Assembly: GCF_002878395.1 (NCBI RefSeq)
Contig: NC_061118.1
Span: 84,780,673-84,844,672, forward strand
Source of the DNA: Capsicum annuum
Lineage: Eukaryota > Streptophyta > Magnoliopsida > Solanales > Solanaceae
DNA: 64,000 nt
Reading direction: 5' to 3'
Shown here in pieces: positions 11,348-23,264 of this stretch. Position numbers and translations under genes: made by a program. How positions within the stretch are numbered: position 1 is the stretch's first letter; each line of letters opens with the position of its first letter. The notes beneath the pieces are model-generated. The model saw nothing but the letters and a program-made list of their open reading frames with translations. It was not told where the DNA came from and did no database searches.

Positions 11348-11364
11348 ATATCTCCCTCTTGATA
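11348..11364 (-). promoter_or_regulatory. D1 polypurine tract
   Basis: Element-sense ATCAAGAGGGAGATAT abuts the 3' LTR. It is the plus-strand DNA priming site, and one G has become A compared with the D2 copy. Confidence 0.8.
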
Positions 11365-11759
11365 ATATTCATCCTCAAATGAGATTGACTGATAGGGGAG
11401 AAAACACAACTGACGTACATACTGAACATGAATAACTGGAACATGATCTCATGACTGACATGACTAACAAGCTAAACATATAATACTGAACATGCATATC
11501 TGATGTATATGTAACTGATTCATGAATGCATGACTGAGTTTTTGAAGAACTAAGTTTCTCATAATGAGAATGCATGTCCGATGCATAATTACATAACTGA
11601 ACCGATACATGTGTGCATGACTGAATATGCAATAGTACTTGATACCAAGTTTCTAATTAGAACGTGAGCATAAATATGCATAACAAGTTTGTAATGAACG
11701 CTTAACATGAAGCTGAGTAAGCTTATGGAGAACAGTTACCTTGAGCTTGAGCTGAGTTG

Positions 11760-12200
11760 GCGAAAAAGAAGTGAGGATACTTAGTACGCATGTCTTCCTC
11801 TACTTCCCAAGTAGCTCTCTCGACAGACTGATTTCAGAAAAGAACCTTAACGAGAGGGACTTTTTTGTTCCTCAATCTATGAGTCTAATACTCTAAGATT
11901 TCGACTAGAATCTCTTCATAAGAGAGTATTCTGAACATCAATACTCTGAATAGGGACTACAACTGATGGGTCACCTATGCACTTCTTGAGCAAAGAGACA
12001 TGAAATACTGGATGAACTAAGGCTAGATCTGAAGGCAATATGAGCTTGTAAGCTACCTTGCCGAGTTGACTAAGAACCTTGAAGGGATCGACATATCAGG
12101 GACAGAGTTTCCTTTTCTTGCCGAACCGCTTCACTCCATTCATAGGAGAGATCTTTAGATTGACATAGTCACCAATCTCAAACTCGAGATCTTTTCTATG
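11760..12200 (-). pseudogene. D1 integrase C-terminus with chromodomain-like tail
   Basis: The minus-strand frames read DLEFEIGDYVNLKISPM, GVKRFGKKRKL, KVLSQLGKVAYKLILPSDLA, HPVFHVSLLKKCIGDPSVVV and then degraded LRNKE / WEVE-like words. This is the C-terminal DNA-binding part of Tekay-type integrase (FGKKGKLSPRYVGP and SVHPVFHVSMLKKC in relatives), followed by the region where these elements carry a chromodomain that targets integration to heterochromatin. Stops and a frame change near 11950 break it. The D2 copy of the same region is better preserved. Confidence 0.7.
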
Positions 12201-13060
12201 AACATCTGTATAAGACTTCTATCGGCTCTGAGCAGCCCGAAGTCTTTCTCTGATCAACTGGACTTTTTCTAAGGCATCGAATACAAAGTCAGGACCTATG
12301 ACTAAGGCCTCACTAACTTTGAACCAACCAATTAGAGATATACAATTCCTACTGTAGAGAGCTTTGAATAGAGCCATCTTAATACTAGAATAATAACTGT
12401 TGTTGTATGCAAATTCAATAAAAGTCAAGTGGTCATCCCAACTTCACTTGAAATCAATTCCACATGCCCTTTGAAAATCTTCTAAAGTCTGAATGGTCCT
12501 TTCTTCTTGATTATCTATCTGAGGATGAAAGGCTGTACTAAGATGAACTTGGGTACCAAGACTCTTTTGGAATGCTCTGTAGAAATGAAAGGCGAACTGG
12601 GTACCTCTGTCTGAGATAATGGATAGCAGAACACTGTACAATCTGACCAACTCATTGATGTAGAGTTTGGCATAATCCTCGACTGAATAAGAGGTATGAA
12701 CTGTATGAAAATGAGCTAATTTGGTCATTCTGTCTATAATGACCCAGACTGAATCATACTGATGATGAATTCGAGGCAAACCCATCATAAAGTCTATGTC
12801 TACAACTTCCCACTTTAAAGTAGGAATACTGAACTCCTGCATAGACCCAATAGGCTTCTTATGCTTTATCTTAACCTGTTGGCATTTAGTTTACTTAGCC
12901 ATAAAGTCTGTAATGTCTCTCTTCATCGCACTGCACCAATAGATTTACTGCAAGTTGCAGTACATTTTTGTGGCCCCTGGATGAATAGAGTATCGCACAC
13001 CATGTGCTTCTGCAAGAATTAGCTTTCTTAAGTCATCTACAGCTGGAACATAGAGACGAC
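12201..13060 (-). pseudogene. D1 integrase (zinc finger and catalytic core)
   Basis: Integrase inserts the cDNA into chromosomal DNA. 12842-12444 reads WEVVDIDFMMGLPRIHHQYD and VWVIIDRMTKLAHF. The first acidic residue lies in VDIDFM, the second in IISDRGTQF, and the glutamate in [10 protein letters not shown], so the DDE triad is still recognisable. 12428-12219 continues with FIEFAYNNSYYSSIKMALF and KVQLIRERLRAAQSR in another frame. Upstream, 13060-12850 shows only a decayed zinc-binding part (LQYF, HPGATKMY-like words). Stops near 12430 and 12210 separate the pieces, so it is inactive as it stands. Confidence 0.8.
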
Positions 13061-13229
13061 CCTGACAATGAAGAATTCTATCTCCCCCTTAGGAGAAAAC
13101 CTCTATTTTCTGATCCTAAACTGACTCTTTAAACTTGACAAGGATGGGATCACTATCTTCCTTTTCTTTCACCTCAGAAATTAGACATGATTCTGAATGA
13201 CTTTGAACTCATTTATTACCCTCATCTAT

Positions 13230-13980
13230 ATCGACTAAGCGAATGCCTAGTCTAGCAAGAAGATGGACTTCTTGAGCTAACTTGATGGACTTCTTTAGCT
13301 AACTTCTTTTTACTATCCTCAACATGAGAAAATATACCCATGGATAGTCTATTGAGGGTGTCGACCACTACGTTGGCCTTGCCCGGATGATAAAGGACAC
13401 TCATGTAATAATCTTTCAAGAGCTTTAACCACCTTCACTGATGAAGATTGAGATCTTTCTGAGAAATGACATACTGAAGACTCTTATGATCTATGAAGAC
13501 ATCTACATGAACTCCATAGAGATAATGCCTCCAAATCTTCAAGGCAAAGACTATGGCTGCTAACTCAAGATCATGAGTAGGACAATTCCTGACTTGGGGT
13601 TTAAGCTGTCTGGAGGTGTAGGCTATGACATTACCATGCGGCATGAGGACACAACCCAAACCTACTTAGGATGTATCACAATACACTACGAACCCATCTG
13701 AACCATCTAGGAAAGCTAAGACTAGAGCTGAGGTGAGTCAACTTTTCAACTACTAAAAACTCTTCTCAAAAGGATCTAACCACTGAAACTTGACTTTCTT
13801 ATGAGTCAATCTAGACATAGGGGATGAAATATAAGTAAATCTCTCAATAAACCATCAGTAATAGCCAGCCAAACCTAAGTAACTCCTGGTATCTGATAGA
13901 GAGATAGATCTAGGCCAGTTTCTTACTGCTTTGGTCTTTTGAGGATCTACTCTAATGCCATCATTGGAAATGATATGACC
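13230..13980 (-). pseudogene. D1 RT connection and RNase H
   Basis: After the RT core the minus strand continues with IAFLGHIISNDGIRVDPQKT, KAVRNWPRS, YLGLAGYY, MSRLTHKKVKFQW, then GFVVYCD (first RNase H acid), and an open stretch 13659-13435: [60 protein letters not shown]. These are the standard gypsy RNase H motifs. LYHPGKANVV follows near 13390. Several in-frame stops (for example after GYY and in the SF..LK stretch) make it non-functional. Confidence 0.8.
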
Positions 13981-14700
13981 AAGGAATGCTATTTACCTTA
14001 GACAAAATTCGCACTTACTAAATTTGGCAAATAGTTGATGATCTATGAGAGTCTGAAGTACTTTTTTGAGATGGTCTGCATGATCACGCTCACTGCGGGA
14101 ATGGACCGCAATATCATCTATAACGACTATGATGAACATGTCCAAGTACTGCTTGAACACATAGTTCATCAAGTCCATGAATGCTACTGGGGCATTGGTA
14201 ATACCAAAGGACATAACTAAGAATTCAAAATAACTATACCGAGTATGGAAAACTATATTTGGAATGTCACATTCCCTAACTCTGAGTTGATAATAGTCGG
14301 ATTTGAGATCTATCTTAGAGGAATAACTGGCACCCAAAAGTTGATCAAATAAGTCATCGATTCTAGGAAGAGGATACTTGTTCTTGACCATGACCTTATT
14401 GAGTTGACGGTAGTCTACACACATTCTAACAAAATTATCTTTCTTGCGTACAAATAATATTGGAATGCCCCACGGGGAAATATTGGGCCTGATGAATCCC
14501 TTATCTAAGAGATCCTTCAATTATTCTTTCAGTTCTTAGAGTTCTGCTGGTGCCATTCTATATGGAGAAATAGATATAGGCTGAGTATCTGTAAGAAGAT
14601 CAATGCCGATGTCTATTTCCCATTTCAGAGGAATTCCTGGAAGATCTTCGGGAAAGACATCTAAATTTTCACCTACTACTGGAACTGATTTATAGCTAGG
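13981..14700 (-). pseudogene. D1 reverse transcriptase
   Basis: The open stretch 14520-13993 (175 codons) covers most of the RT palm: [97 protein letters not shown], and the catalytic IVVIDDIAV box, where both aspartates of the (F/V)xDD motif remain. Upstream, 14640-14530 still reads FGIGILLTDTQPISISPY-like and MAPAEL words but has two stops. The catalytic core is thus less damaged than in D2 or B, yet no continuous polyprotein exists. Confidence 0.85.
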
Positions 14701-14724
14701 AGTTTCAGAACTAATAACTTTAAC

Positions 14725-15264
14725 TCAAACAAGATGATAGACATATCCTTTAGATATCATTTTCCGTGCTCGAAGGTAGAAAACAAGCTGACCTTTAAAC
14801 GCTGAAGTACTACCCTTCCACTCAAGGATGGGTTCATTCAGAAATTGAAACTGGACTATTCTATTTTGGCAGTCGACTGTGGCATAGCAGGAATGAAGCC
14901 AATCCATGTCAACAATGACATCAAAATCAGTCATCTCTAATTCGACTAAGTCTACTGAAGTGACTTTCTGAGATGTCATAACCAGGCAGTACTTGTATAC
15001 CCACCGAGCTATGATGGTTTTACCCACTGGGGTAGAGACTGAAAAGGGCTCCTCTTGGATTTTGGGACTGATTATGAAATTACCTTCTATATAGGGAGTA
15101 ACAAAAGAAAAAGAAGCTCCTAGATCTAGCAAAGCATAAACATGCACATGAAAGATCTGTAACATACAAGTAACTATATCAGGAGAATTTTTCCTGATCC
15201 TATCGAGACTGAAGAGCATAGAGACAATTTGGGCATTGCCCACTAGTAGTACTGGTGGTGGCAC
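14725..15264 (-). pseudogene. D1 aspartic protease
   Basis: The 179-codon open stretch reads SPDIVTCMLQIFHVHVYALL, then DLGASFSFVTPY at residues 47-58. Family members have DPGA or DTGA here: the catalytic D is kept but the second residue is L. Later come FSVSTPVGKTIIARWVY, VDLVELEMTDFDVIVDMDWL (usually ILGMDWL, so the flap-side G is changed to D), HSCYATVDCQNRIVQFQF, ILEWKGSTSAFKGQLVFYL and MISKGYVYHLV. The protease matures Gag-Pol. The length and order match the Tekay family, and the methionine at 15264 is internal to the polyprotein. Confidence 0.8.
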
Positions 15265-15299
15265 CTTACTGATTTGGGCGACTGGAATGAGCTGAGGAG

Positions 15300-16351
15300 T
15301 GGTGATGACTCTGATAACCTGACTGTGGGCATTCTTGGACTCTGTTTCCTGGCTTTACATAACAAAAAAAGACATCGCTATTAGTTCTGCAAGTATCCTT
15401 ATGGTTTTTACCATAAGTCTGATAAAGAGGATTAGTTCGGGCATTGCTAACACTACCCTAAGACTTAGATCCTGGCGCTCTATCTCTGTTACCCTCCTTG
15501 AACTTAGGAACTGGAGCACTGGCTGAAAAAGGGGTAGGAACTGATGACTTAGGAAGAAAATGGGAACAGTTTTTTCCTTCTGATTTAGGCTGAGTAAAGT
15601 TAAAACTACCTCTCTTCTCTCTCTTATTCTGCTTCTTCCTCTACTTAACCTTCTGCTCCTCTATCTACTAAGAATGAGTTAAAATTCTAGCTAAAGTTAT
15701 GTTACTGTTAAGCATGGCAGATCTACACTCAGTTACCATGCTATCATTTACCCCTGAAGGAAACTTACTCATTTTGGCTCTGCTGTCTGCAACCACATAA
15801 GGGGCATATCTGGCTAATTGAGTAAACTTAAGAGAATAATCTTTCACCTTCATATTGCCCTGCCTGAGGTTGATGAATTCTAATACTTTATCCTCTCTAA
15901 GCTCTAGGGGAAAGAATCTGTCTTAGAATGCAGTGACAAACTCCTCCCACTCTATAGAACCTACATCATCTGACCTCTCTGACTTCCATTATTTGAACCA
16001 AAGATGATCCACATCCTACAACTGATATGTAGCTAGCTCAGCACTCTTAACAGTAGTCACCCCTATGATGTCTGTCACTTTTTGAACCCATTTAATAAAT
16101 TCCTAAGGGTCCTCATCTACCTTAGACCCAAGAAAGAATGGAGGATTCATTCGGGTGAAGTCCCAAATCCTAGCTGCGGCTAAATTGGCCACTGGGTTGG
16201 CCAAAATGACTGCTGTCCACTCATTCTGAGCAGCATTTTAGTTAGCAAGAGTAGTAAATACAACTCAAAACTCTGCATGACAAACATGTTCGCCCAAAGG
16301 TTCTTCGGGTTGAGGGGCTACCAGATTCTTGTTTCTTCTTTTAGGAGGTAT
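15300..16351 (-). pseudogene. D1 gag
   Basis: Gag begins at 16351 in register with the D2 start, but the ATG has become ATA. It continues PPKRRNKNLVAPQPEEPL, ...NEWTAVILANPVANLAAA, RIWDFTRMNPPFFLGSKVDE, and the better-preserved 15930-15668 stretch: FPLELREDKVLEFINLRQGN, MKVKDYSLKFTQLARYAPYV, VADSRAKMSKFPSGVNDS. This is the retrotransposon gag (capsid) domain. The nucleocapsid knuckles are decayed: QTYGKNHKDTC and CYVKPGNRVQEC, where the first cysteine pair and the histidine of the CCHC box are altered. At least seven stops are visible. Confidence 0.8.
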
Positions 16352-16557
16352 GTTCTATAAATAAAGGGAGAAACAGATTAGACTAAGATATTGACTTGAG
16401 ATTATGCTCACTGGAACGACGTGAATACTAAAAGAGGGGAAACTATACCTAAAACATCTTATAGCCTCCTGTACATAAATGTGGCGCACAATAAAACCAT
16501 GTATAAGACTCTACTAGATGCGGCTTTCAGACTTCCTAGGACTCTATTGAACCTTAG

Positions 16558-16569
16558 TCTCTGATACCA
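16558..16569 (-). promoter_or_regulatory. D1 primer-binding site (initiator tRNA-Met)
   Basis: Element-sense TGGTATCAGAGA, one base from the plant initiator-tRNA-Met complement TGGTATCAGAGC, lies just inside the middle LTR. It sets the minus-strand orientation of D1. Confidence 0.85.
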
Positions 16570-16573
16570 AATT

Positions 16574-18887
16574 TTTAACGCCCTAAATCTGGTACCCAAA
16601 ACACTACACGATGCTCATGACCCCGAAGGACCACAAGCTAACCCATGACTGATATTTGTACCTGTATACTGCATAAAATACTTTATAATATGGAAACATG
16701 AACTGAAAGGCCATAAGGTTCAATACTGAACATGATCTAAATGATATAGCATCTGTGCTGGGCTAATCGAATACCCAAAACAAAACTGAACATACTGAAG
16801 TCTGAAACATGATAGTCTAGAAAGCCTCTAACTGATTGAAATGTTGAGTTAGGTGTTGATAGGACATGTCCCCAACTAACTCCCACTAATAAACTGATTA
16901 ATGAGGTAATAGGGAAATAGTCATTTCCTTGAAAGATAAGGACTAAATTCTAACTCTATCTGTGGTATCTGCAATGTACTATTGCTCTGGAACTCGTGTC
17001 TCTGAACCTATGGTATAAGACACTATAGCGTAAATGCATCAGTACTTTAAATGTACTGGTATGCATGTGAGGTAGGCTTAATGGATGGGGTTCATATGTA
17101 TGAACAATAATAATAACTGACTAACTATCATGAGCATGAGAATACATGCATAAGATATAACAACTGATACTAATACTGTGATAACATGATTACTGAATCT
17201 GAATATAATTGATAACATGAGTGACTGTATTTGACATTTCTGAATTTGATGGAACTATTTGAGTTTCGTACTGTATTTGAGTTGACTATATCTGACAGCC
17301 CTGAAATATGAGGAACTATCTGAGTTCTATTACTGAGACTGATTGACTGTGTCTAATAGTCCTGATTCTATAACATAAAACTGTGGGAAGTAGTTATCTA
17401 ACCGACATGTCGCTAATATGCCATTATGGCTGAGTTGGGATCCAATCTGTAACCCTAATTGGAAGGGTGTCAATATCGCGCCACTGGTAAAGATAACCTG
17501 TAGGCAATCCTCATATGATATTATCCCCAAAAGAGAACGGTGGGGCTCTTCTCTAACAATGCTTATCCACCTCATTAACCCTCATCGAACAGTCTTGATG
17601 TCTTAACCTATGCTGGCTACATAGTTCTGGAATACAAGGATGACTTCTAAGAAACACACCCTCATCTGATAGTGTGTGTTCCCATCCTTGGGTTCAATCG
17701 GTGCTAATTCCTACTCCAATGTGAATAGGCTCTGAACATGATTTACTGAAATGAACATGAGTTGAGTTACTGAATTTCATTAACTGATGGAATACTACGG
17801 ATATCTAAAAACTGACTTGGGTTTTTATGATCATGGAGATTTCCTAAGTCATAAGACTGTCTGAAGTCTAAGGATTCATAGCTTGACTAAGAGTATTGTG
17901 AAAACATGACATGGCTCTAGGCACATAACTAATTTCTTAGGTATGAGTACCCCCAGGACTCGATGGAAGGAAACTAACCAAGCCTAACTTACTTGAACAT
18001 ATAATTAACATCATAAACCATAATACATATTTAGAAATATTTCATCAAAACATGTGATAGGCATAACTTGTACATTCATGGAGATTTCATTGTATCATGC
18101 TAGTTAGGAACTTTTCCTTTATCTAGGTATTTAATCAAATATATTGTAAGCATGGTACATGTAAACATCATTGTACAATATTAAACATCATGGTTCAATT
18201 CTAATTTCATCATTCAAGTGTTTAGTGATAGGTTTGCATGGATCTATATCTATAATAATTTAACCCACATAGAATTTATCAGAAAACATGGAGTAAAATT
18301 TAATTTCTCACTATCCACATGAACAAGAGCAGCCCAATCATGAAGTTCATCAGAAAATCCATAAACTTGAATTTAGAAAAGGGATTCTTGGGATTCATGG
18401 ACAAAAGGAGTCCCTAAATCAACATTATGAATACCTTAGTTCATGATGTCATAAAGATTGACGGTGAAAGTCCAGTTGATAAGAGCCATCGCTTTTTCCC
18501 TTATTTTGCAACCTGGAACTTTGGCGGGATGTGGAGGAAATCGCACTAAGACACTGGAAAAGGACAATTCTGAATTTAGGCCCTGATGTGATGCACCATA
18601 ATTGCGAACCCCTACTGGAATTTTCCAAATGCCATTTCCTCTTGTGGCGCGGCATGCCACAGATGAATATGGAGCTGTTTTATGATGGAAACTTGAAATA
18701 GTCATAACTTCTGACCCAGTTATTGGATTTGGGCAAATCTTAAATCGATGGAAATCTTATTGAATTTTCCACATGACAAAACGTGAAAATCTTGAAAATT
18801 ACTCATAAAATAACCATCATTCAATTTAGAATCTAACACCAGACATTGTTGAAATAAAATTAGCAAGGAAAAGTATAGGGTGTTACA
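16574..18887 (-). repeat. D LTR2, shared middle LTR with promoter deletion
   Basis: About 2.31 kb, bounded by the D1 primer site at one end and the D2 purine tract at the other. It matches LTR1 and LTR3 throughout, except that after ATTGACGGTGAAA (near 18469) it jumps to the equivalent of about 10978 in LTR1. That removes roughly 210-270 bases carrying the telo-box, the TATA-like site and part of the CG-rich cluster. Confidence 0.9.
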
Positions 18888-18904
18888 ATATCTCCCCCTT
18901 GAGA
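18888..18904 (-). promoter_or_regulatory. D2 polypurine tract
   Basis: Element-sense TCTCAAGGGGGAGATAT abuts the 3' LTR of D2. Almost the same tract is used by element E. Confidence 0.85.
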
Positions 18905-19289
18905 ACATTCGTCCTCAAATGATACTGACTCAGTGGGGAGAAAAGACAATTAACGTACATACTGAACATGAATAACTAGAACATGATCTCATGACTGACA
19001 TGACTGATAAGCTGAATATATAATACTGAACATCCATATCTGATGCATGTGTAACTGATTCATGAATGCATGACTGAGTGTTTTGAAGAACTAAGTTTCT
19101 CATAATGTGAATGCATGTGTGATGCATAATTACATAACTGAACTGATATATGCACGCATGAATGAATAAGCAATGGTACTTGATACCAAGTTTCTAATGG
19201 GAACATGGGCATAAAGCTACATACCAAGCTTGTGATGAACACTAAACATGAGGCTGAGTAAGCTTAACGAGAACTGTTACCTTGAGCTT

Positions 19290-19690
19290 GATCTGAGTTG
19301 GCAAACAAAAGGTGAGGATACTTGGTACGCATGTCTGCCTCTACTTCCCAAGTAGCTCCCTCGACAGATTGATTTCTCCAAAGAACCTTCACTAGAGGTA
19401 CTTCTTTGTTCCTCAATCTATGATTCTAATAGTCTAAGATTTCGATCGGAATCTCTTCATAAGAGAGAGTGTTCTGAACATTAATGCTCTGAATAGGGAC
19501 TACAACTAATGGGTGACCTATGCACTTCTTAAGTAAAAAGACATAAAAGACTGGATGAACTGAGGCTAGATTTAAAGGCAGTTTGAGCTCATAAGCTACC
19601 TTGCTGAATAGACTGAGAACCTTGAAGGGACCGACATATCGGGGACTGAGTTTCCCTTTCATGCCGAACCGCTTCACTCCTTCATGGGAG
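19290..19690 (-). pseudogene. D2 integrase C-terminus and chromodomain-like tail
   Basis: The open stretch 19677-19426 reads MKRFGMKGKLSPRYVGPFKV, VAYELKLPLNLASVHPVFYV, LLKKCIGHPLVVVPIQSI, TLSYEEIPIEILDY. After a stop the same direction continues RLRNKEVPLVKVLWRNQSVE, GATWEVEADMRTKYPHLL. The VKVLWRNxxVEGATWE block is the chromodomain-like ending typical of Tekay chromoviruses, thought to steer integration toward methylated histone marks. This is the best preserved copy of that tail in the window. The stop at the domain boundary (after EILDY) would remove it. Confidence 0.8.
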
Positions 19691-20680
19691 AGATCTTCAG
19701 ATAGACATAGTCACCAATCTCGAACTTGAGATCTTTTCTACGAACATCTGCATAAGACTTCTATCGGCTCTGACCAGCGCGGAGTCTTTCTCTTATCAAC
19801 TGGACTTTTTCTAAGGTATCGAATTCCAAGTCAAGACCTATGACTGAGGCCTCCCTAACTTCAAACTAAACAATTGGATATCTATATCTCCTACCATAGA
19901 GAGCTTCAAATGGAACCATCTTAATACTAGAATGATAGGTGTTGTTGTATGCAAATTTAATCAAAGGCAAGTGGTCATCCCAAATTCCCTTGAAATCAAT
20001 TGCACACGCCCTTAGAATATCTTCTAAAGTCTGAATGGTCCTTTCTGCTTGACCATCTGTCTGAGGATGAAAGGCTGCACTGAGATGAACTTGGGTATCA
20101 AGACCCTTTTAGAATGTTTTCCAAAAATGAGAGGTGAACTAGTTACCTCTATCTGAGATAATAACAATAGAATATCGTGCAATCTGACCAACTCCATGAT
20201 GTAGAGTTTGGCATAATCCTCGGCTGAATAAGAGGTATGAACTAGAAAGAAATAAGCTGATTTGTTCATTCTATCTATAATAACCCAGACTGAATCATTC
20301 TGATGACGAGTTCAAGGCAAACCCATCTCTAAGTATATGTTCACAACCTCCCACTTCCAAGTAGGAATACTGAACTCCTGTATGGACCCACTAGGATTCT
20401 GATGCTCTATCTTAACCTGCTGACATGTAGAGCACTTAGCCACAAACTCTGCAATGTCTCTCTTCATCCCACTCCACCAATAGATTTCCCAAAAGTCACG
20501 GTATATTTTTGTGGCCCCTGGATGAATAGAGTAGCACGCACCATGTGATTCTGCTAAAATTCGCTACCTTAAGTCATCTACATCTAGAACACAGAGACGA
20601 CCATGATAACGAGGAACACTATCTCCCCCTTGGAAGAAAACCTCTATTTTCTGATCCTAAACTGACTCTTTCAACTTGAC
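19691..20680 (-). pseudogene. D2 integrase
   Basis: The gene runs on the minus strand from a decayed zinc finger (about 20660-20430: HGxCYSIHPGATKIY- and CQQVKIEHQNP-like words) through the core. 20269-20024 keeps LVHTSYSAEDYAKLYIMELV and RLHDILL, then shifts frame around the second aspartate (SQIEVTSS stands where SDRGTQFTS is expected) and before the E motif ([10 protein letters not shown] where [10 protein letters not shown] is expected). C-terminal words ([22 protein letters not shown]-like) follow to 19700. Small indels in the core mean it cannot be active. Confidence 0.75.
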
Positions 20681-21419
20681 AAGGCTGGGATGTTAATTTT
20701 GATTTTCTTTCACCTTGAAAACTAGAGATGATTCTGAACTACTCTAAACCCATATATCACCCTCATTTGTATCGACTAAGAGAACTCCAAGTCTGGAAAG
20801 ATAATGGACTTCCTGAGGTAACTTCTTCTTACTATCCTCAACATGAGAAACACTACCCATAGATAGTCTACTGAGAGCATCGGCCACTACGTTGGCCTTG
20901 CCCGGATGATAAAGGACACTCATGTCATAATCTTTGAAGAGCTCTAACCACCTTTTCTGACCAAGATTGAGATCTTTCTGAGAAAATATATATTGAAGAC
21001 TCTTATGATCTATGAAGACATATATGTGAACTCCATAGAGATAATACCTCTAAATCTTCAAGGCAAAGACTACGACTGCTAACTTAAGATCATGGGTAGG
21101 ATAATTCATCTCATGGGGTTTAAGCTATCTGAACACAACCATGCTGCATGAAGACACAACCCAAACCTACTCTGGATGCATCATAATACACTATGAACCC
21201 ATCTGAACCATCTGGGAGAGCTAAGACTGGAGCTGAGGTGAGTCAAGTTTTCAACTCCTAAAAACTCTTATTGTAAGGATCTGACCACTGAAACTTGACT
21301 TTCTTATGAGTCAATCTAGACATAGGGGATGCAATAGTAGAAAATCCCTCGACAAACCATTTGTAATATCTAGACAAACCTAATAAACTCCTGATATCTG
21401 ATAGAGAGACAGGTCTGGG
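20681..21419 (-). pseudogene. D2 RT connection and RNase H
   Basis: The minus strand reads NWPRPVSLSDIRSLLGLSRY, FVEGFSTIASPMSRLTHKKV, VKFQWSDPYNKSF, then GFIVYYDASRVGLGCVFMQH. A local deletion has removed most of the HxxxxxSRQLKxxE segment (21120-21150 jumps), followed by [33 protein letters not shown] and LYHPGKANVVADALSRLSMG. The RNase H motifs are recognisable but the deletion and stops disable it. Confidence 0.75.
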
Positions 21420-22150
21420 CTAGTTTCTTACTGCTTTGGTCTTTTGAGGATCTACTCTAATTCCATCACTAGAAATGATATGACCAAGGAATGCTATAGA
21501 CCTTAGCCAAAATTCGTACTTACTGAATTGGGCTAATAGTTGATGATCTTTGAGAGTCTGAAGTACTATTTTGAGATGGTCTGCATGATCACTCTCAATG
21601 CGGAAATACGCCAGAATATTTTCTATGAGGACTATGATGATCACGTTCAAGTACTTCTTAAACACACATTTTATCAAGTCCATGAAAGCTGCTGGGGCAT
21701 TAGTAAGACCAAAGCACATAACTAAGAATTAAAAAAGACCATATCGAGTACAGAAAGATATTTTAAGAATATCACATTTCCTAACTCTGAGCTGATAATA
21801 GTTGGATCTAAGATCAATCTTAGAGAAATAATGGGCACCCTAAAGTTGATCAAACATGTCATCAATTTTAGGAAGAGCATACTTGTTCTTGACCGTTACC
21901 TTATTGAGTTGATGGTATTGTATGCATATTCTAAGAGAACTGTCTTTCTTATGCATAAATAATACTGGAGCACCCCACGGGGAAATGCTGGGCCTGATGA
22001 ATCCCTTATCTAAGAGATCCTTCAATTGTTCTTTTAGTTCTTTAAGTTCTATTGGTGCCATTCTATAAGGTGGAATAGATATAGGTTGAGTCTCTGAAAG
22101 AATATCAATGCCGAAGTCTATTTCCATTTTGGGAGGAATTCCTGGAAGAC
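21420..22150 (-). pseudogene. D2 reverse transcriptase, catalytic box lost
   Basis: 22127-21840 reads [81 protein letters not shown] broken part follows (about 21840-21725), then 21719-21420: MCFGLTNAPAAFMDLIKCVF, KKYLNVIIIVLIENILAYFR, HLKIVLQTLKDHQLLAQFSK. In relatives the catalytic box reads FIDDIL; here it is LIENIL, so both metal-binding aspartates are replaced (E and N). This copy could not polymerise DNA even if the frame were intact. Confidence 0.85.
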
Positions 22151-22199
22151 CTTCGGGAAAGAAATCTGAATATTCACGTACAACTGGAACTAATTCAAG

Positions 22200-22868
22200 G
22201 CTAAGAGTTTTGGAACTAGTGTCCTTAACTCAAATAAGATGATAGACACATCCTTTAGATAGTATTTTTCGTGTCCAAAGGTAGGAAACAACTTGATCTC
22301 TGAACTCTGAAGTACTACCCTTCCACTCAAGGATGGGTTCATTCAAAAACTGAAACTGGACTATTCTGTTTCTGTAGTCGACTGTGGTAATAGGAATGAA
22401 GCCAATCCATGCCGAGAATGACATCAAAATTAGTCATCTCTAATTCAACTAAGCTTGCTGAAGTAAGTTTCTAAGATATCATAATTGGACTGTTCCTATA
22501 TACCCACCGAGCAATGATGGTTTTACCCACTGGGGTAGAGACTTAAAAGGGCTCTGTTAGAATTTTAGGATTAATTCTAAAATCATCGGCTGTATAGGGA
22601 GTAACAAAAAAAAGAAGCTCCTGGATCTAGCAAAGCATAAACATGCACATAAAAGATCTGTAACGTACCAGTAACTACTTCAGGAGAATTTTCCTGATCC
22701 TATCAGGATAGAAGAGCATAGAGATGATTTGGGCCTTGCCCACTAGTAGCACTGGTGGTGGCATCTAGGTGATTTAGGTGACCGGACTGAGCTGAGGAGT
22801 AGAGATGACTTGATAACTTGAGTTAGGGAAGTCTTTGTCTTTTTCGCCTGTCTTGACACAAAAGAAAC
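22200..22868 (-). pseudogene. D2 protease and end of gag
   Basis: The minus strand just after the E insertion gives the last nucleocapsid part and the spacer to protease, then HVYALLDPGASFF near 22640-22600, with the catalytic DPGA intact (aspartate codon at 22625-22627). 22427-22230 keeps IVQFQFLNEPILEWKGSTSE and ILSKGCVYHLI. Frame changes near 22400 and 22560 and a small deletion at the DWLHSCYAT position break the gene. The D2 protease has the better active site, whereas D1 has the better overall frame. Confidence 0.75.
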
Positions 22869-23264
22869 TGTAATACCCCATATTTTGGACTAGGATAAAA
22901 ATCCATCATTCCTATGTGTAGATGTTTCAAAAGCCTCAAATCCTATGTAAATTTAGTGTGTTAATCAATTACGTAGTGTGGGAATATATTTGAGCATGAA
23001 TTTAGATCATATAGGTCCCCTAACTTAACTACAAGTTGAAAGCTTTCCTATCGTTCAAGTTTTAGTGAGCGTCAAAACATAGGTCAACTTCAATTGACCA
23101 TAACTCATTTTATATGAAAAATGGGAGGCTTAATATATATCAAACAAAATATATTTTAATTATCTTTCCAACTATACCAATTTCACCTAAATCCAATATC
23201 GGAGCAAAGAGTTATACCCATTTTACTCCAGCATGTCTGGTTAGGAAACTGGTGATGACAATTG

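Noticed and set aside
13993..14520. Endogenous pararetrovirus RT
   Set aside because: Integrase, LTRs, purine tracts and a chromodomain-like tail are present, so it is a Ty3/gypsy element and not a caulimovirus-type insertion.
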